Source: Pseudonocardia sp. C8
Lineage (GTDB): Bacteria > Actinomycetota > Actinomycetes > Mycobacteriales > Pseudonocardiaceae
Reading direction: 5' to 3'
NCBI RefSeq assembly: GCF_014267175.1
Contig: NZ_JACMTR010000002.1
Coordinates: 5,233,501 to 5,297,500 of the forward strand
DNA length: 64,000 nt
Positions 50,683-58,568 of the stretch are shown here, one piece after another. Numbering within the stretch: position 1 is the first letter of the stretch; every line of letters starts with the position of its first letter. The notes beneath the pieces are model-generated. The model ran no database searches and had not been told where the DNA came from. It saw only the letters and a program-made list of their open reading frames with translations. A program made the translations under genes and the position numbers.

Positions 50683-51569
50683 GCCTGGGCTCCGGTCTCG
50701 TGCTGGCGGTCGAGCTGGTCGCGGGCGATCTGCCACTCGTGGGCCTCGACCCGCATGAAGTGCGCCTTCTCCCGGGTCTCCAGCAGCGGTACGCCGCGGC
50801 CGATCCGGGTGTCGCAGATCAGGACGGACGGCGCGCCGGTGCCGGGCCGGAGCTCGTCGAGCGCGCCGAGCAGGGCCGGGACGTCGTTGCCGTCGACCCG
50901 GCGGACGGTCCAGCCGAACGCCTCCCACTTCTCGACCAGCGGCTCGGTCCGCAGCACGCCCGCGGTGGGGCCGTCGGCCTGCAGCGCGTTGACGTCGACG
51001 ACGGCGAGGACGTTGTCGAGGCCGTGGTGCGCGCACGCCATGGCGGCCTCCCAGGTGGAACCCTCGTCGAGCTCGCCGTCGGAGAGCAGGTTCACGACCC
51101 GCGCGGGGTTGCCGAGGTGGCGCAGCCCCAGGGCCATGCCGGTGGCGACGCCCAGGCCGTGCCCCAGTGACCCGCCGGAGATCTCCATGCCCGGCGTGTA
51201 GGACGCCATCGCCGACATCGGCAGCCGGGACTCGTCGGAGCCGTAGGTCTCCAGCTCGGCGACCGGGATGATCCCGGCCTCGGCGAACGCGGCGTAGGCG
51301 GCGATCGCGTAGTGGCCGATCGAGAGCAGGAACCGGTCGCGGCCGTCCCACCCGGGGTCGTCGGGCCGCTGGTTCAACTGGTCGCCGAACAGGACGGCGA
51401 GCACGTCGGCGACGCCGAGCGCCTGCCCGATGTAGCCCTGGCCCTGCACCTCGCCCATGTCCAGCGCGTGCCGGCGGATCCGGTACGCGGCGCCGCGCAG
51501 CCGGTCCACCCGCTCGGTGAACGACTCCTCGGTCCCCGGGCGGGACCCTGCGGTCGTCGTGGAGCTCAT
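50679..51569 (-). CDS. transketolase N-terminal subunit
   Basis: 296-aa thiamine-diphosphate-binding half of transketolase. It shows GSLGHGLGVATGMALG (~135) and the ThDP/Mg motif GDGELDEGSTWEAAMACAHHGLDNVLAVVDVN. Its length and clean end show a naturally split enzyme, not a truncated one. It lies 24 bp downstream of the transporter gene. Confidence 0.9.
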   Translation of the reverse strand: MSSTTTAGSRPGTEESFTERVDRLRGAAYRIRRHALDMGEVQGQGYIGQALGVADVLAVLFGDQLNQRPDDPGWDGRDRFLLSIGHYAIAAYAAFAEAGIIPVAELETYGSDESRLPMSAMASYTPGMEISGGSLGHGLGVATGMALGLRHLGNPARVVNLLSDGELDEGSTWEAAMACAHHGLDNVLAVVDVNALQADGPTAGVLRTEPLVEKWEAFGWTVRRVDGNDVPALLGALDELRPGTGAPSVLICDTRIGRGVPLLETREKAHFMRVEAHEWQIARDQLDRQHETGAQA

Positions 51570-51593
51570 GTCGTCTCTCCTCGGTGGTGGGGG

Positions 51594-52961
51594 TCAGGAC
51601 GCCTCGAGCGGGCTCGCCGGCACCTGCTCGGGGGCGGTGCGGGCGAGCTCGTCGACCCGGGCCCGCTCGGCGGGTCCCCAGGTCTCGCGGGTCAGGACGG
51701 TGGCGATCACGCCGCAGACGCCGTAGAAGGTGATCAGCACGGCCGGGCCGGCCCAGCCGTAGCCGGCGAACAGGGCCGTGGCGACGAGCGGGGTGAAGCC
51801 GGAGACGACCGCCGAGAGCTGGTAGGCCAGCGACGCGCCGGTGGTGCGGGTGCGGGCGGCGAACAGCTCGGAGAACCAGGCGCCCTGCACCCCGGCCAGC
51901 ATGTTCTGGCAGACGGCGTAGCTGACGACGAACGCGGCCACGATCGCCAGTGCGGTCCCGGTGTTGACGACCAGGAACAGCGGCACGCCCCAGGCTGCGG
52001 TGACGGCGGTGCCCAGCAGGTACACCGGCTTGCGGCCGATCCGGTCGGTCAGCGCACCCCAGAGCACGGTGGCCGCGATACCCACCGCGGAGGCGATCAT
52101 CGTCGCGGTCAGGGTGGTGGTGCGGTCGGAGATGTCCTCCGAGGTCAGGTAGGACACGACGAAGGTGATGGTGACCGCGTAGCCGGCGGTCTCGGTCGTC
52201 CGCAGGAAGAACGCCCGGACGATGTTGCGCCAGTCGTCACGCAGCACCTCGAGCAGCGGGTTCTTCGAGACCTCGCCCTCGGAGCGCAGGTCCTCGAACT
52301 CGGGTGACTCCTCGACCTTCAGCCGGATCACGATCCCGACGACGATCAGCACCGCGGACAGCAGGAACGGCACCCGCCAGGCCCACTGCTCGCCGAGCGG
52401 GACGCTGGCCAGGAACGCGAGGTTCGCCAGGAGCAGCCCGACCGGGAACCCGGCCTGGGTGATGCCGGTGTAGAGCCCGCGTTTGCGCCAGGGGGCGTGT
52501 TCGAAGGTCATGAGGATCGCCCCGCCCCACTCGGCACCGAAGGCCAGGCCCTGTACGACCCGGACGGCGACGAGCAGGAAGCCCGCCCAGACCCCGATCT
52601 GCTGGTAGGTGGGCAGCAGGCCGATCAGCACGGTCGCCACGCCCATCAGGAGCAGCGACCCGACCAGCACCGGCTTGCGGCCGATCCGGTCGCCCAGGTA
52701 GCCGCCGATGATGCCGCCGAGCGGGCGGACCGCGAAGCCGATGCCCAGCGTCGCGAACGACAGCAGGGTCCCGGACAGCGGGTCCTCGGCGGGGAAGAAC
52801 ACGGTGTTGAAGTACAGGGCCGCGGCGACACCGAAGCCGATGAAGTCGTAGGTCTCGATGGTGGCGCCGATCGAGGAACCGATCGCGACCCGCTTGCGGG
52901 CCTCGGTTCCCTCCACGGGATGCCTCCCCGCCGGGGCGGCGGGCGCGTGCCGTTCAGTCAT
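51594..52961 (-). CDS. MFS transporter, metabolite:H+ symporter type
   Basis: 455-aa 12-helix major facilitator of the MHS (ProP/ShiA-like) subfamily. Helix 1 is GSSIGATIETYDFIGFGVAAALYFN. Loop 2-3 GGYLGDRIGRKPVLVGSLLLMG and its C-half echo WGALTDRIGRKPVYLLG are both intact. It imports an organic acid or polyol with protons. The start is ATG 52961. It is first gene of the operon with split transketolase and SDR; two dyads upstream (53024-53083) likely bind the GntR regulator. Confidence 0.9.
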   Translation of the reverse strand: MTERHAPAAPAGRHPVEGTEARKRVAIGSSIGATIETYDFIGFGVAAALYFNTVFFPAEDPLSGTLLSFATLGIGFAVRPLGGIIGGYLGDRIGRKPVLVGSLLLMGVATVLIGLLPTYQQIGVWAGFLLVAVRVVQGLAFGAEWGGAILMTFEHAPWRKRGLYTGITQAGFPVGLLLANLAFLASVPLGEQWAWRVPFLLSAVLIVVGIVIRLKVEESPEFEDLRSEGEVSKNPLLEVLRDDWRNIVRAFFLRTTETAGYAVTITFVVSYLTSEDISDRTTTLTATMIASAVGIAATVLWGALTDRIGRKPVYLLGTAVTAAWGVPLFLVVNTGTALAIVAAFVVSYAVCQNMLAGVQGAWFSELFAARTRTTGASLAYQLSAVVSGFTPLVATALFAGYGWAGPAVLITFYGVCGVIATVLTRETWGPAERARVDELARTAPEQVPASPLEAS

Positions 52962-53023
52962 GGTGATCTCCGCTGATCGTGAGGACTCGCCGAGGAGGTC
53001 GCGCGCATCCACCATCCCCAACA

Positions 53024-53083
53024 GTCGGCTGTTAACAGTCGACGTACAGAGATAGTGACGGCGGCTCTGTTGTCTGTCAACAG
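53024..53083. promoter_or_regulatory. two GntR-type operator dyads
   Basis: GTCGGCTGTTAACAGTCGAC (53024-53043) is a 20-bp dyad with one mismatched pair around CTGTTAACAG. A second dyad CTGTTG-N5-CAACAG lies at 53067-53083. Their centres are about 41 bp (four turns) apart, within the gap upstream of the transporter operon. They are the best candidates for FadR/FCD-type GntR binding. Confidence 0.65.
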
Positions 53084-53134
53084 TGAGTTCGGATGTGCGC
53101 GGCCCGGCTTCCTCGACCCCTCGCGGGGGTGGTG

Positions 53135-53797
53135 TCAGCCCGTGATCTGGCCGGCGAAGTGGTCGGCGGCCGAGGCCATGTGCGACTCGACGATCGCGAC
53201 CGCAGAGGCCGTGTCCCCGGCCTCGATGGCGTCCACGATCGGGGCGTGCCGGTCCCCGGCCATCATGACCGGCGAGTTCTCCGGGCCACCGTTCATGATC
53301 GTGACCCGGATCCGACCCTCCAGGTGCCGCCACGAGTCGACCAGCATCGTGTTGCCGGACTCGCGGCACAGCAGCAGGTGGAACCCGAGGTCCGCCTCGA
53401 CCCGGGCGGCGAAGTCGTGCTCGGTGCCGGCCAGCGCGGCGACGGACCCGCGCAGCGCGGCGACCGAGCTCGCCCGGTGGTCGGAGGCGATGATCTCCGC
53501 GACGGCGAGACCCTCGAGCGCCGCGCGGACCCGGAACAGGTCGCGCACCTCCCCCGCGGACAGCCGGTTCACGCGCAGCATGCCCCGGGCACCGGCCGTG
53601 ACCAGCCCCTCCTGCTGGAGATGGCGCAGGGCCTCGCGGACCGTCCCGCGGCTCACCCCCAGATGGGAGGCGAGTTCGACCTCGCCCAGGTGGTCGCCGG
53701 GCCGGTAGCGTCCCGTGACGACCGCGGTCCGCAGCGCGTCGAGGGCTCGCTCGCGCAGCGTCGTCCGATCCAGGCTCGCCAGCGGTTCCAGGGTCAC
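53135..53797 (-). CDS. GntR-family (FadR/FCD) regulator
   Basis: 220-aa GntR regulator: winged helix TLRERALDALRTAVVTGRYRPGDHLGEVELASHLGVSRGTVREALRHLQQEG and a C-terminal all-helical FCD ligand domain. GTG 53797 is fixed by a near-perfect GAGGAGGAA eight bases before it. It lies upstream of, and in line with, the transporter/transketolase operon and probably represses it until the substrate or its product binds. Confidence 0.92.
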   Translation of the reverse strand: MTLEPLASLDRTTLRERALDALRTAVVTGRYRPGDHLGEVELASHLGVSRGTVREALRHLQQEGLVTAGARGMLRVNRLSAGEVRDLFRVRAALEGLAVAEIIASDHRASSVAALRGSVAALAGTEHDFAARVEADLGFHLLLCRESGNTMLVDSWRHLEGRIRVTIMNGGPENSPVMMAGDRHAPIVDAIEAGDTASAVAIVESHMASAADHFAGQITG

Positions 53798-53824
53798 CGA
53801 TTCCTCCTCGCGCCGAGTCAAGGT

Positions 53825-53849
53825 TACCTGTCGACTGCCGACACAGGTA
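53825..53849. promoter_or_regulatory. inverted repeat upstream of gntR
   Basis: TACCTGT (53825-53831) and ACAGGTA (53843-53849), 11 bp apart, between the GntR gene and the divergent acetyltransferase. It shares a CTGT/ACAG core with the operon dyads and could mediate autoregulation. Confidence 0.5.
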
Positions 53850-53887
53850 CGGGCGCGATCACGGCCCTGCGCCGCTAGCGTGCCGTC

Positions 53888-54376
53888 GTGCCGAGGATCG
53901 CGCCGTACACCGGTGAGCATCGCGCTGCGGTGCTCGAGCTCTCCCTGCGAGCCTGGGAGCCGGTCTTCCCGCGGACCCGGGAGGCGGTGCCCGGCTTCGT
54001 GTACGAGTCGTTCTACCCCGCAGGCTGGCGCGCCCGGCAGCTCGCGGACCTGGCCGCCGTGCTGGACGGCGAGCCGCAGAACGTGGACGTGGCGCTCGTG
54101 GACGGCACCGTCGCGGGATGGGTCTGCACCCGTCTGCACCCCGAGGACGACATGGGCGAGATCCACGTCCTGGCCGTGGACCCGAGGTTCCAGCGGCGAG
54201 GCATCGGCACGGCGCTCGCCGCCCACGCGTTCGGCCGGGTGCGGGCCGCCGGCCTGCGGATGGTGATGGTCGAGACGGGCGACGACCCGGGCCATGCGCC
54301 GGCGCGGGCCGCGTACGAGGCCCTCGGCTTCGCCCGCTGGCCGGTCGCCCGCTACTTCAAGCACCTCCGCGAGTAG
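53888..54376 (+). CDS. GNAT-family N-acetyltransferase
   Basis: 162-aa acetyltransferase: IHVLAVDPRFQRRGIGTALAAHAFGRV is the acetyl-CoA-binding motif A, and APARAAYEALGFARWPVARYFKHL the C-terminal motif typical of resistance/detoxification GNATs. GTG start at 53888, divergent from the GntR gene. Substrate unknown. Confidence 0.87.
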   Translation: MPRIAPYTGEHRAAVLELSLRAWEPVFPRTREAVPGFVYESFYPAGWRARQLADLAAVLDGEPQNVDVALVDGTVAGWVCTRLHPEDDMGEIHVLAVDPRFQRRGIGTALAAHAFGRVRAAGLRMVMVETGDDPGHAPARAAYEALGFARWPVARYFKHLRE

Positions 54377-54556
54377 GTCCGCGACGGTGTCGGCACGGCC
54401 GGGCACGACCGGGCCACCGACCTGCTCGCAGCCGTCTGCGGCCGGGCTGCGTTGCTGGACCGCCTCGACGGTCCGGCGTGCGATCCTGCGGTCCCGGGCC
54501 CGGCGGGCGACCACGACGGGATCCGGCTGATCTGCCGGCCGGTCATGCCCCCGATC

Positions 54557-54593
54557 CATCGCCATCCGCTGTTAGCATCGCCGTATGGCGATG
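54557..54593. promoter_or_regulatory. CmtR-type operator over the start codon
   Basis: CATCGCC-GTAT-GGCGATG (54576-54593) is a perfect dyad spanning the ATG at 54585, and a third half-site CATCGCC(AT) lies at 54557-54565. TAGCAT (54573-54578), six bases before the ATG, is a -10-like box, which would make the mRNA leaderless. Repressor binding here would block the ArsR/ATPase operon. Confidence 0.6.
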
Positions 54594-54986
54594 AATAGCG
54601 CGGAGGGATGCCTGGCGTCGAACCTGCCCGCCGCGAGCCTGGACCCGGCCGTGGCGCTGTTCCACAGCCTCTCGGACGCCACCCGGCTGGCGATCGTGCA
54701 GCGCCTGGCCGGTGGGGAGGCCCGGGTCGTCGACCTGATCGCCGAGCTGGGACTGGCCCAGTCGACGGTGTCGGCACACGTCGCGTGCCTGCGGGACTGC
54801 GGGCTGGTCCGGGGACGCCCGCAGGGCCGGCAGGTCTTCTACAGCCTGACCCGCCCGGAGCTGATGGACCTGCTGGCCGCCGCGGAGACGCTGCTGGCCG
54901 CGACCGGCAACGCGGTCGCGCTGTGCCCGAACTACGGCACCGGCACCGGTACCGCCGGGGCCCCGGAGAGACTGCCCAATGAGTGA
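54585..54986 (+). CDS. cmtR: ArsR/SmtB metal sensor, CmtR-like
   Basis: 133-aa winged-helix repressor (LFHSLSDATRLAIVQRLAGGEARVVDLIAELGLAQSTVSAHVACL). The thiolate set resembles CmtR, the Cd(II)/Pb(II) sensor of mycobacteria: Cys pair in CLRDCGLV within the recognition-helix region and a third Cys in AVALCPNYG near the C terminus. It is expected to release its operator when Cd/Pb (or Zn) binds. Its stop overlaps the ATPase start by 8 bp. The same gene order, cmtR beside ctpG, is known in Mycobacterium. Confidence 0.88.
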   Translation: MAMNSAEGCLASNLPAASLDPAVALFHSLSDATRLAIVQRLAGGEARVVDLIAELGLAQSTVSAHVACLRDCGLVRGRPQGRQVFYSLTRPELMDLLAAAETLLAATGNAVALCPNYGTGTGTAGAPERLPNE

Positions 54987-56940
54987 CGCCTGCGGATGCG
55001 GCGGCGACGAACACGAACCGGACCGTCCGTGGCAGGTCACCGAGCTCCGCGCGGCGGCGGTGGCCGGCGTGCTGCTGGTCGCCGGGTACACGGCCGAGTG
55101 GTCCGGCGCGGGGCCGCTGCCGGTGCTGGCCCTCAAAGCGCTGGCCCTGCTGGCGGGCGCCTCCACGTTCGTGCCGACGACCCTCCGGCGTCTCGTCCGG
55201 GGCAGGATCGGGGTCGGCACGCTGATGACGATCGCCGCGATCGGCGCGGTGTTGCTGGGCGAGGTCGGCGAGGCCGCGATGCTGGCCTTCCTGTACTCGA
55301 TCAGCGAGGGCCTGGAGGAGTACTCGCTGGCGCGGACCCGCCGGGGGCTGCGCGCCCTCCTGTCGCTGGTGCCCGACCAGGCCACGGTGCTGCGCGGAGG
55401 CCGCGAGGTCGCACTGGCCCCCTCGGAGCTGCGGGTCGGTGACCGGATGCTGGTCCGGCCCGGCGAGCGGGTCGCCACCGACGGGGTGATCCGGGCCGGA
55501 CGCACCGCACTCGACGTCTCGGCGATCACCGGTGAGTCGGTCCCGGTCGAGGCCGGCCCCGCCGGCGAGGTGTTCGCCGGGTCGATCAACGGCACCGGTG
55601 TGCTCGAGGTCGAGGTCACCGCCACCGCCGAGGACAACTCGCTGGCCCGGATCGTGCGCATCGTCGAGGCCGAGCAGTCCCGCAAGGGCGCCGGCCAGCG
55701 ACTCGCCGACCGCGTCGCGAGGCCCCTCGTCCCCGGGGTCATGCTCGCCGCCGTCCTCATCGCCGGGATAGGCAGCCTGCTCGGGGACCCGCTGACCTGG
55801 ATCGAGCGGGCCCTGGTCGTGCTCGTGGCGGCTTCCCCGTGCGCGCTGGCGATCTCCATCCCGGTCACCGTGGTCGCCGCCATCGGCGCGGCCAGCAGGT
55901 CCGGCGTGCTGGTGAAGGGCGGCGCGGCTCTCGAAGCGCTCGGCCGGGTGCGGGCGGTGGCACTCGACAAGACCGGCACGCTGACGCGCAACCAGCCGTC
56001 CGTGGTCGAGGTCGCCACCGCCGACGGCGCCACCCGCGACCAGGTCCTGCACGTGGCCGCCGCCCTGGAGGCGCGCAGCGAACACCCCCTGGCCCGGGCG
56101 ATCCTCGCCGCCGTCGACACCGACACGATCACGCCGGCCGCCGAGGTCGAGGCGGTCACCGGGGCCGGGCTGGCCGGCCAGGTCGAGGGGCGCACCGCCC
56201 GGCTGGGTCGCCCCGGCTGGCTCGAACCCGGCCCGCTGGCCGCCGACGTCGACCGGATGCAGCACGCCGGAGCCACCGCGGTCCTCGTCGAGAACGACGG
56301 GGTGGTCATCGGGGCCGTCGCCGTCCGTGACGAGCTCCGGCCGGAAGCGAGCGAGGTCATCACCCGGCTGCACGCCGGCGGTTACCACGTCGCGATGCTC
56401 ACCGGCGACAACCACGCCACCGCCACCGCCCTGGCACGCGAGGCCGGCATCGACTCCGTGCACGCCGAACTGCGCCCGGAGGACAAGGCCCGCATCGTCA
56501 GCGAGCTGCGGCGCGAGCGCTCCACGGCGATGGTCGGTGACGGTGTCAACGACGCCCCCGCCCTGGCCACCGCCGACCTCGGCATCGCCATGGGCGCGAT
56601 GGGCACCGACGTGGCCATCGAGACCGCCGACGTCGCCCTCATGGGCGAGGACCTCCGCCACCTGCCGCACACCCTCGACCACGCCCGCCGAGCCCGGCGC
56701 ATCATGCTGCAGAACGTCGGCCTCTCCCTGGCCATCATCACCGTCCTGATGCCGCTGGCCCTGGTCGGCGTCCTCGGCCTCGCCGCCGTCGTCCTGATCC
56801 ACGAGGTCGCCGAGGTCGTGGTCATCGTCAACGGGGTCCGCGCCGGCCGGGTCACACCCCTGCCCGGCGAGACCCGCGCGCTCCCGAGGCGGTCCGGCCG
56901 GCCTCCACCCGCCGATCGGAACGCCGGCGCGATCCACTGA
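54979..56940 (+). CDS. ctpG: P1B-type heavy-metal efflux ATPase (CtpG/CadA-like)
   Basis: 653-aa metal-exporting P-type ATPase. A short Cys motif (DACGCGGDEH) replaces a full N-terminal metal domain. Further on are actuator TGES (~188), the transmembrane metal motif ASPCALAIS (~288), phosphorylation DKTGTLT (~331), SEHPLA (~371), GDGVNDAP (~519) and the last-helix HEVAEV (~607). SPC plus the terminal pattern indicates Zn/Cd/Pb (P1B-2-like) rather than Cu. It is co-translated with the CmtR-like sensor (8-bp overlap) and confers export of toxic divalent metal. Confidence 0.92.
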   Translation: MSDACGCGGDEHEPDRPWQVTELRAAAVAGVLLVAGYTAEWSGAGPLPVLALKALALLAGASTFVPTTLRRLVRGRIGVGTLMTIAAIGAVLLGEVGEAAMLAFLYSISEGLEEYSLARTRRGLRALLSLVPDQATVLRGGREVALAPSELRVGDRMLVRPGERVATDGVIRAGRTALDVSAITGESVPVEAGPAGEVFAGSINGTGVLEVEVTATAEDNSLARIVRIVEAEQSRKGAGQRLADRVARPLVPGVMLAAVLIAGIGSLLGDPLTWIERALVVLVAASPCALAISIPVTVVAAIGAASRSGVLVKGGAALEALGRVRAVALDKTGTLTRNQPSVVEVATADGATRDQVLHVAAALEARSEHPLARAILAAVDTDTITPAAEVEAVTGAGLAGQVEGRTARLGRPGWLEPGPLAADVDRMQHAGATAVLVENDGVVIGAVAVRDELRPEASEVITRLHAGGYHVAMLTGDNHATATALAREAGIDSVHAELRPEDKARIVSELRRERSTAMVGDGVNDAPALATADLGIAMGAMGTDVAIETADVALMGEDLRHLPHTLDHARRARRIMLQNVGLSLAIITVLMPLALVGVLGLAAVVLIHEVAEVVVIVNGVRAGRVTPLPGETRALPRRSGRPPPADRNAGAIH

Positions 56941-57021
56941 GCCGGCGGCTCCCCGGGGTGGCTGGCGCACGGAGCTCGACACTCCTGCGCCATCACGGTC
57001 CGCCCGGCGCTGATCAGCGCG

Positions 57022-57575
57022 TTTCGGCCGTGCCGGGGGCAGGTTCGTGCGTGTCGATCGCCGGCCGCGGGTCGACCAGCACGCTTCCGCCGCACCCGGG
57101 GCGAGATCGCGCGACTCGACCGCCGGCCGCGGGTCGACCAGCACCCTTCCGCCGCACCCGGGGCGAGGCCGCGCGACTCGACCGCCGGCCGCGGGTCGAC
57201 CAGCACGTTTCGGCCGCACCCGGGGCAGGTTCGTGCGTGTCGATCGCCGGCCGCGGGTCGACCAGCACGATTCGGCCGCGCCCGGGGCGAGATCGTGCGT
57301 CCCGACCGCCGGCCGCAAGTTGACCAGCACGTTTCCGCCGGGCGCGGGGCGGGTTCGTGCGTCTCGACGGTCCGCCGGGCGCTGATCAGCGCGTTTCGGC
57401 CGGGCCCAGGGCGAGATCGTGCGTCCCGACCACCGGTCACAAGTTGACCAGCACGTTTCCGCCGCGCCGGGGGCGAGATCGTGCATCCCGACCGACGGTC
57501 GCAAGTTGACCAGCACGCTTCCGCCGCACCCGGGGCGAGATCGTGCGTGTCGCCGGTCGCGGGGCGATGAGCATG
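57022..57575. repeat. tandem array of nine 62-bp imperfect repeats
   Basis: Units start at 57022, 57084, 57146, 57208, 57270, 57332, 57394, 57456 and 57518, each exactly 62 bp (the last 58). The typical unit opens with TTCCGCCGCACCCGGGGCGA and closes with TCGACCAGCACG; variants carry TTGACCAGCACG or the palindrome-bearing CTGATCAGCGCG. A decayed half unit precedes the array. 62 is not a multiple of 3, so this is not a coding repeat. There are no unique spacers, so it is not CRISPR. It fills the 719-bp gap between the metal ATPase and tRNA-Ser; nothing else is seen in that gap. Confidence 0.92.
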
Positions 57576-57659
57576 TTTCACCGGTGGGTTGCGGTCAACT
57601 GGTGAGGCCAACGGCACGACCGGCCACCAGTCATGATCGCCGATCATGCCTCTGACCTG

Positions 57660-57745
57660 TGGCGGAAGCGGGGGGATTCGAACCCCCGGTCCTTTCGGAC
57701 GCCCGCTTTCAAGGCGGGTGCATTCGGCCGCTCTGCCACGCTTCC
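57660..57745 (-). tRNA. tRNA-Ser (anticodon TGA)
   Basis: Minus strand, type II tRNA: acceptor GGAAGCG/CGCTTCC, D arm TGGCAGAGCGGCCGAATGC, anticodon stem CCCGC with loop CTTGAAA giving TGA, long variable arm GTCCGAAAGGAC, T loop GGGGGTTCGAATCCCCC, discriminator G and an encoded CCA. Confidence 0.96.
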
Positions 57746-57776
57746 GCTGGGCAGGGTAACGCGTGCGCCGAGGCCC

Positions 57777-58490
57777 TCAGCGATCCGCGCGGTAGTAGGT
57801 CACCGCGCCCATCCGGGTGCGCCCGTGGCCCACGACGACCGGCTCCGCGAACCCGGCGTCGGCCAGCACCTCGAGCACCGGGCGCGGCTCACCGTGCCCC
57901 CCGTGGCCGTGTCCGTGGCCGTGCCCGCCGTGGCCGTGGCCGGACCCGAAACCCAGCCGGCGCGCCGCCGGATCGAGCCGGTTCAGCAGCGAGAACGCCC
58001 GGTGCAGCACGTTCATCGGCCCCCCGGCGCGCGGGTCGACGTCCATGTCGACGAGGTGCAGGCTCCCACCCGGCGCGAGCACCCGCCGTACTTCCCGCAG
58101 CGCCGGGACCTGCTGGTCTGCGGCCAGGTGGTGCAGCATCAGCGAGGACAGCACCCGGTCGACGCCGGCGTCGGCGTAGGGGAGGTCCTCGGCCCCGCCC
58201 TCGTCGAACCGCACGTCGAGACCCTCTCCTGCGGCCTTGCGCCGGGCGATGCCGAGGGCCTCGGCGTCCGGGTCCAGCCCGATCACGGTCGCCCCGGGCA
58301 CGGCCCGCTTCGCGCGCAGCGCCACGTTGCCGGTCCCGCAGCCGATCTCCAGCACGGTCGCGCCGGGGAGGATCCCCGCTTGCGCGACGAGGCGCCAGTA
58401 CATCCCGGTCGCCCCCATCAGGGCGGCGAAGCCGTCGTAGCCCGGGAGCAGCCGTGGGTGCACGAGCGCGGGCAGGTAGTCCGTCGACAT
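57777..58490 (-). CDS. class I SAM methyltransferase with His-rich insert
   Basis: 237-aa Methyltransf_11/25-type enzyme: SAM motif I VLEIGCGTGN (~46-55), acidic residue in IGLDPDAE (~72), motif around VDRVLSSLMLHHL (~110-122) and VLAPGGSLHLVDMD. An unusual Gly/His stretch with seven His lies at residues 185-199, followed by EPRPVLEVL. It interrupts the C-terminal part and may bind metal. The start is ATG 58490, divergent from the AraC gene (78 bp). Substrate unknown. Confidence 0.85.
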   Translation of the reverse strand: MSTDYLPALVHPRLLPGYDGFAALMGATGMYWRLVAQAGILPGATVLEIGCGTGNVALRAKRAVPGATVIGLDPDAEALGIARRKAAGEGLDVRFDEGGAEDLPYADAGVDRVLSSLMLHHLAADQQVPALREVRRVLAPGGSLHLVDMDVDPRAGGPMNVLHRAFSLLNRLDPAARRLGFGSGHGHGGHGHGHGHGGHGEPRPVLEVLADAGFAEPVVVGHGRTRMGAVTYYRADR

Positions 58491-58568
58491 GACGCCTCCG
58501 TAGGACGAAAATCGTGTACTGACACCAGCGTCCGGGCGCGCTGACCTCTGCACAATGAAGGAACTTCC

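Noticed and set aside
49690..51569. Transketolase broken by a frameshift
   Set aside because: The second half has its own ATG in a regular ATGA overlap, and both halves match natural two-subunit transketolases.
48929..53797. Sulfoquinovose sulfo-transketolase pathway
   Set aside because: Split transketolase is shared, but the isomerase, epimerase and sulfo-sugar genes expected with it are missing.
54377..54596. Open frame continuing in phase after the acetyltransferase stop codon
   Set aside because: About 70 sense codons with high GC3, but no plausible start and no recognisable domain; likely chance openness at this GC content.
57022..57575. CRISPR array
   Set aside because: Repeats are contiguous 62-bp units that vary internally, without unique spacers, and no cas gene is nearby.
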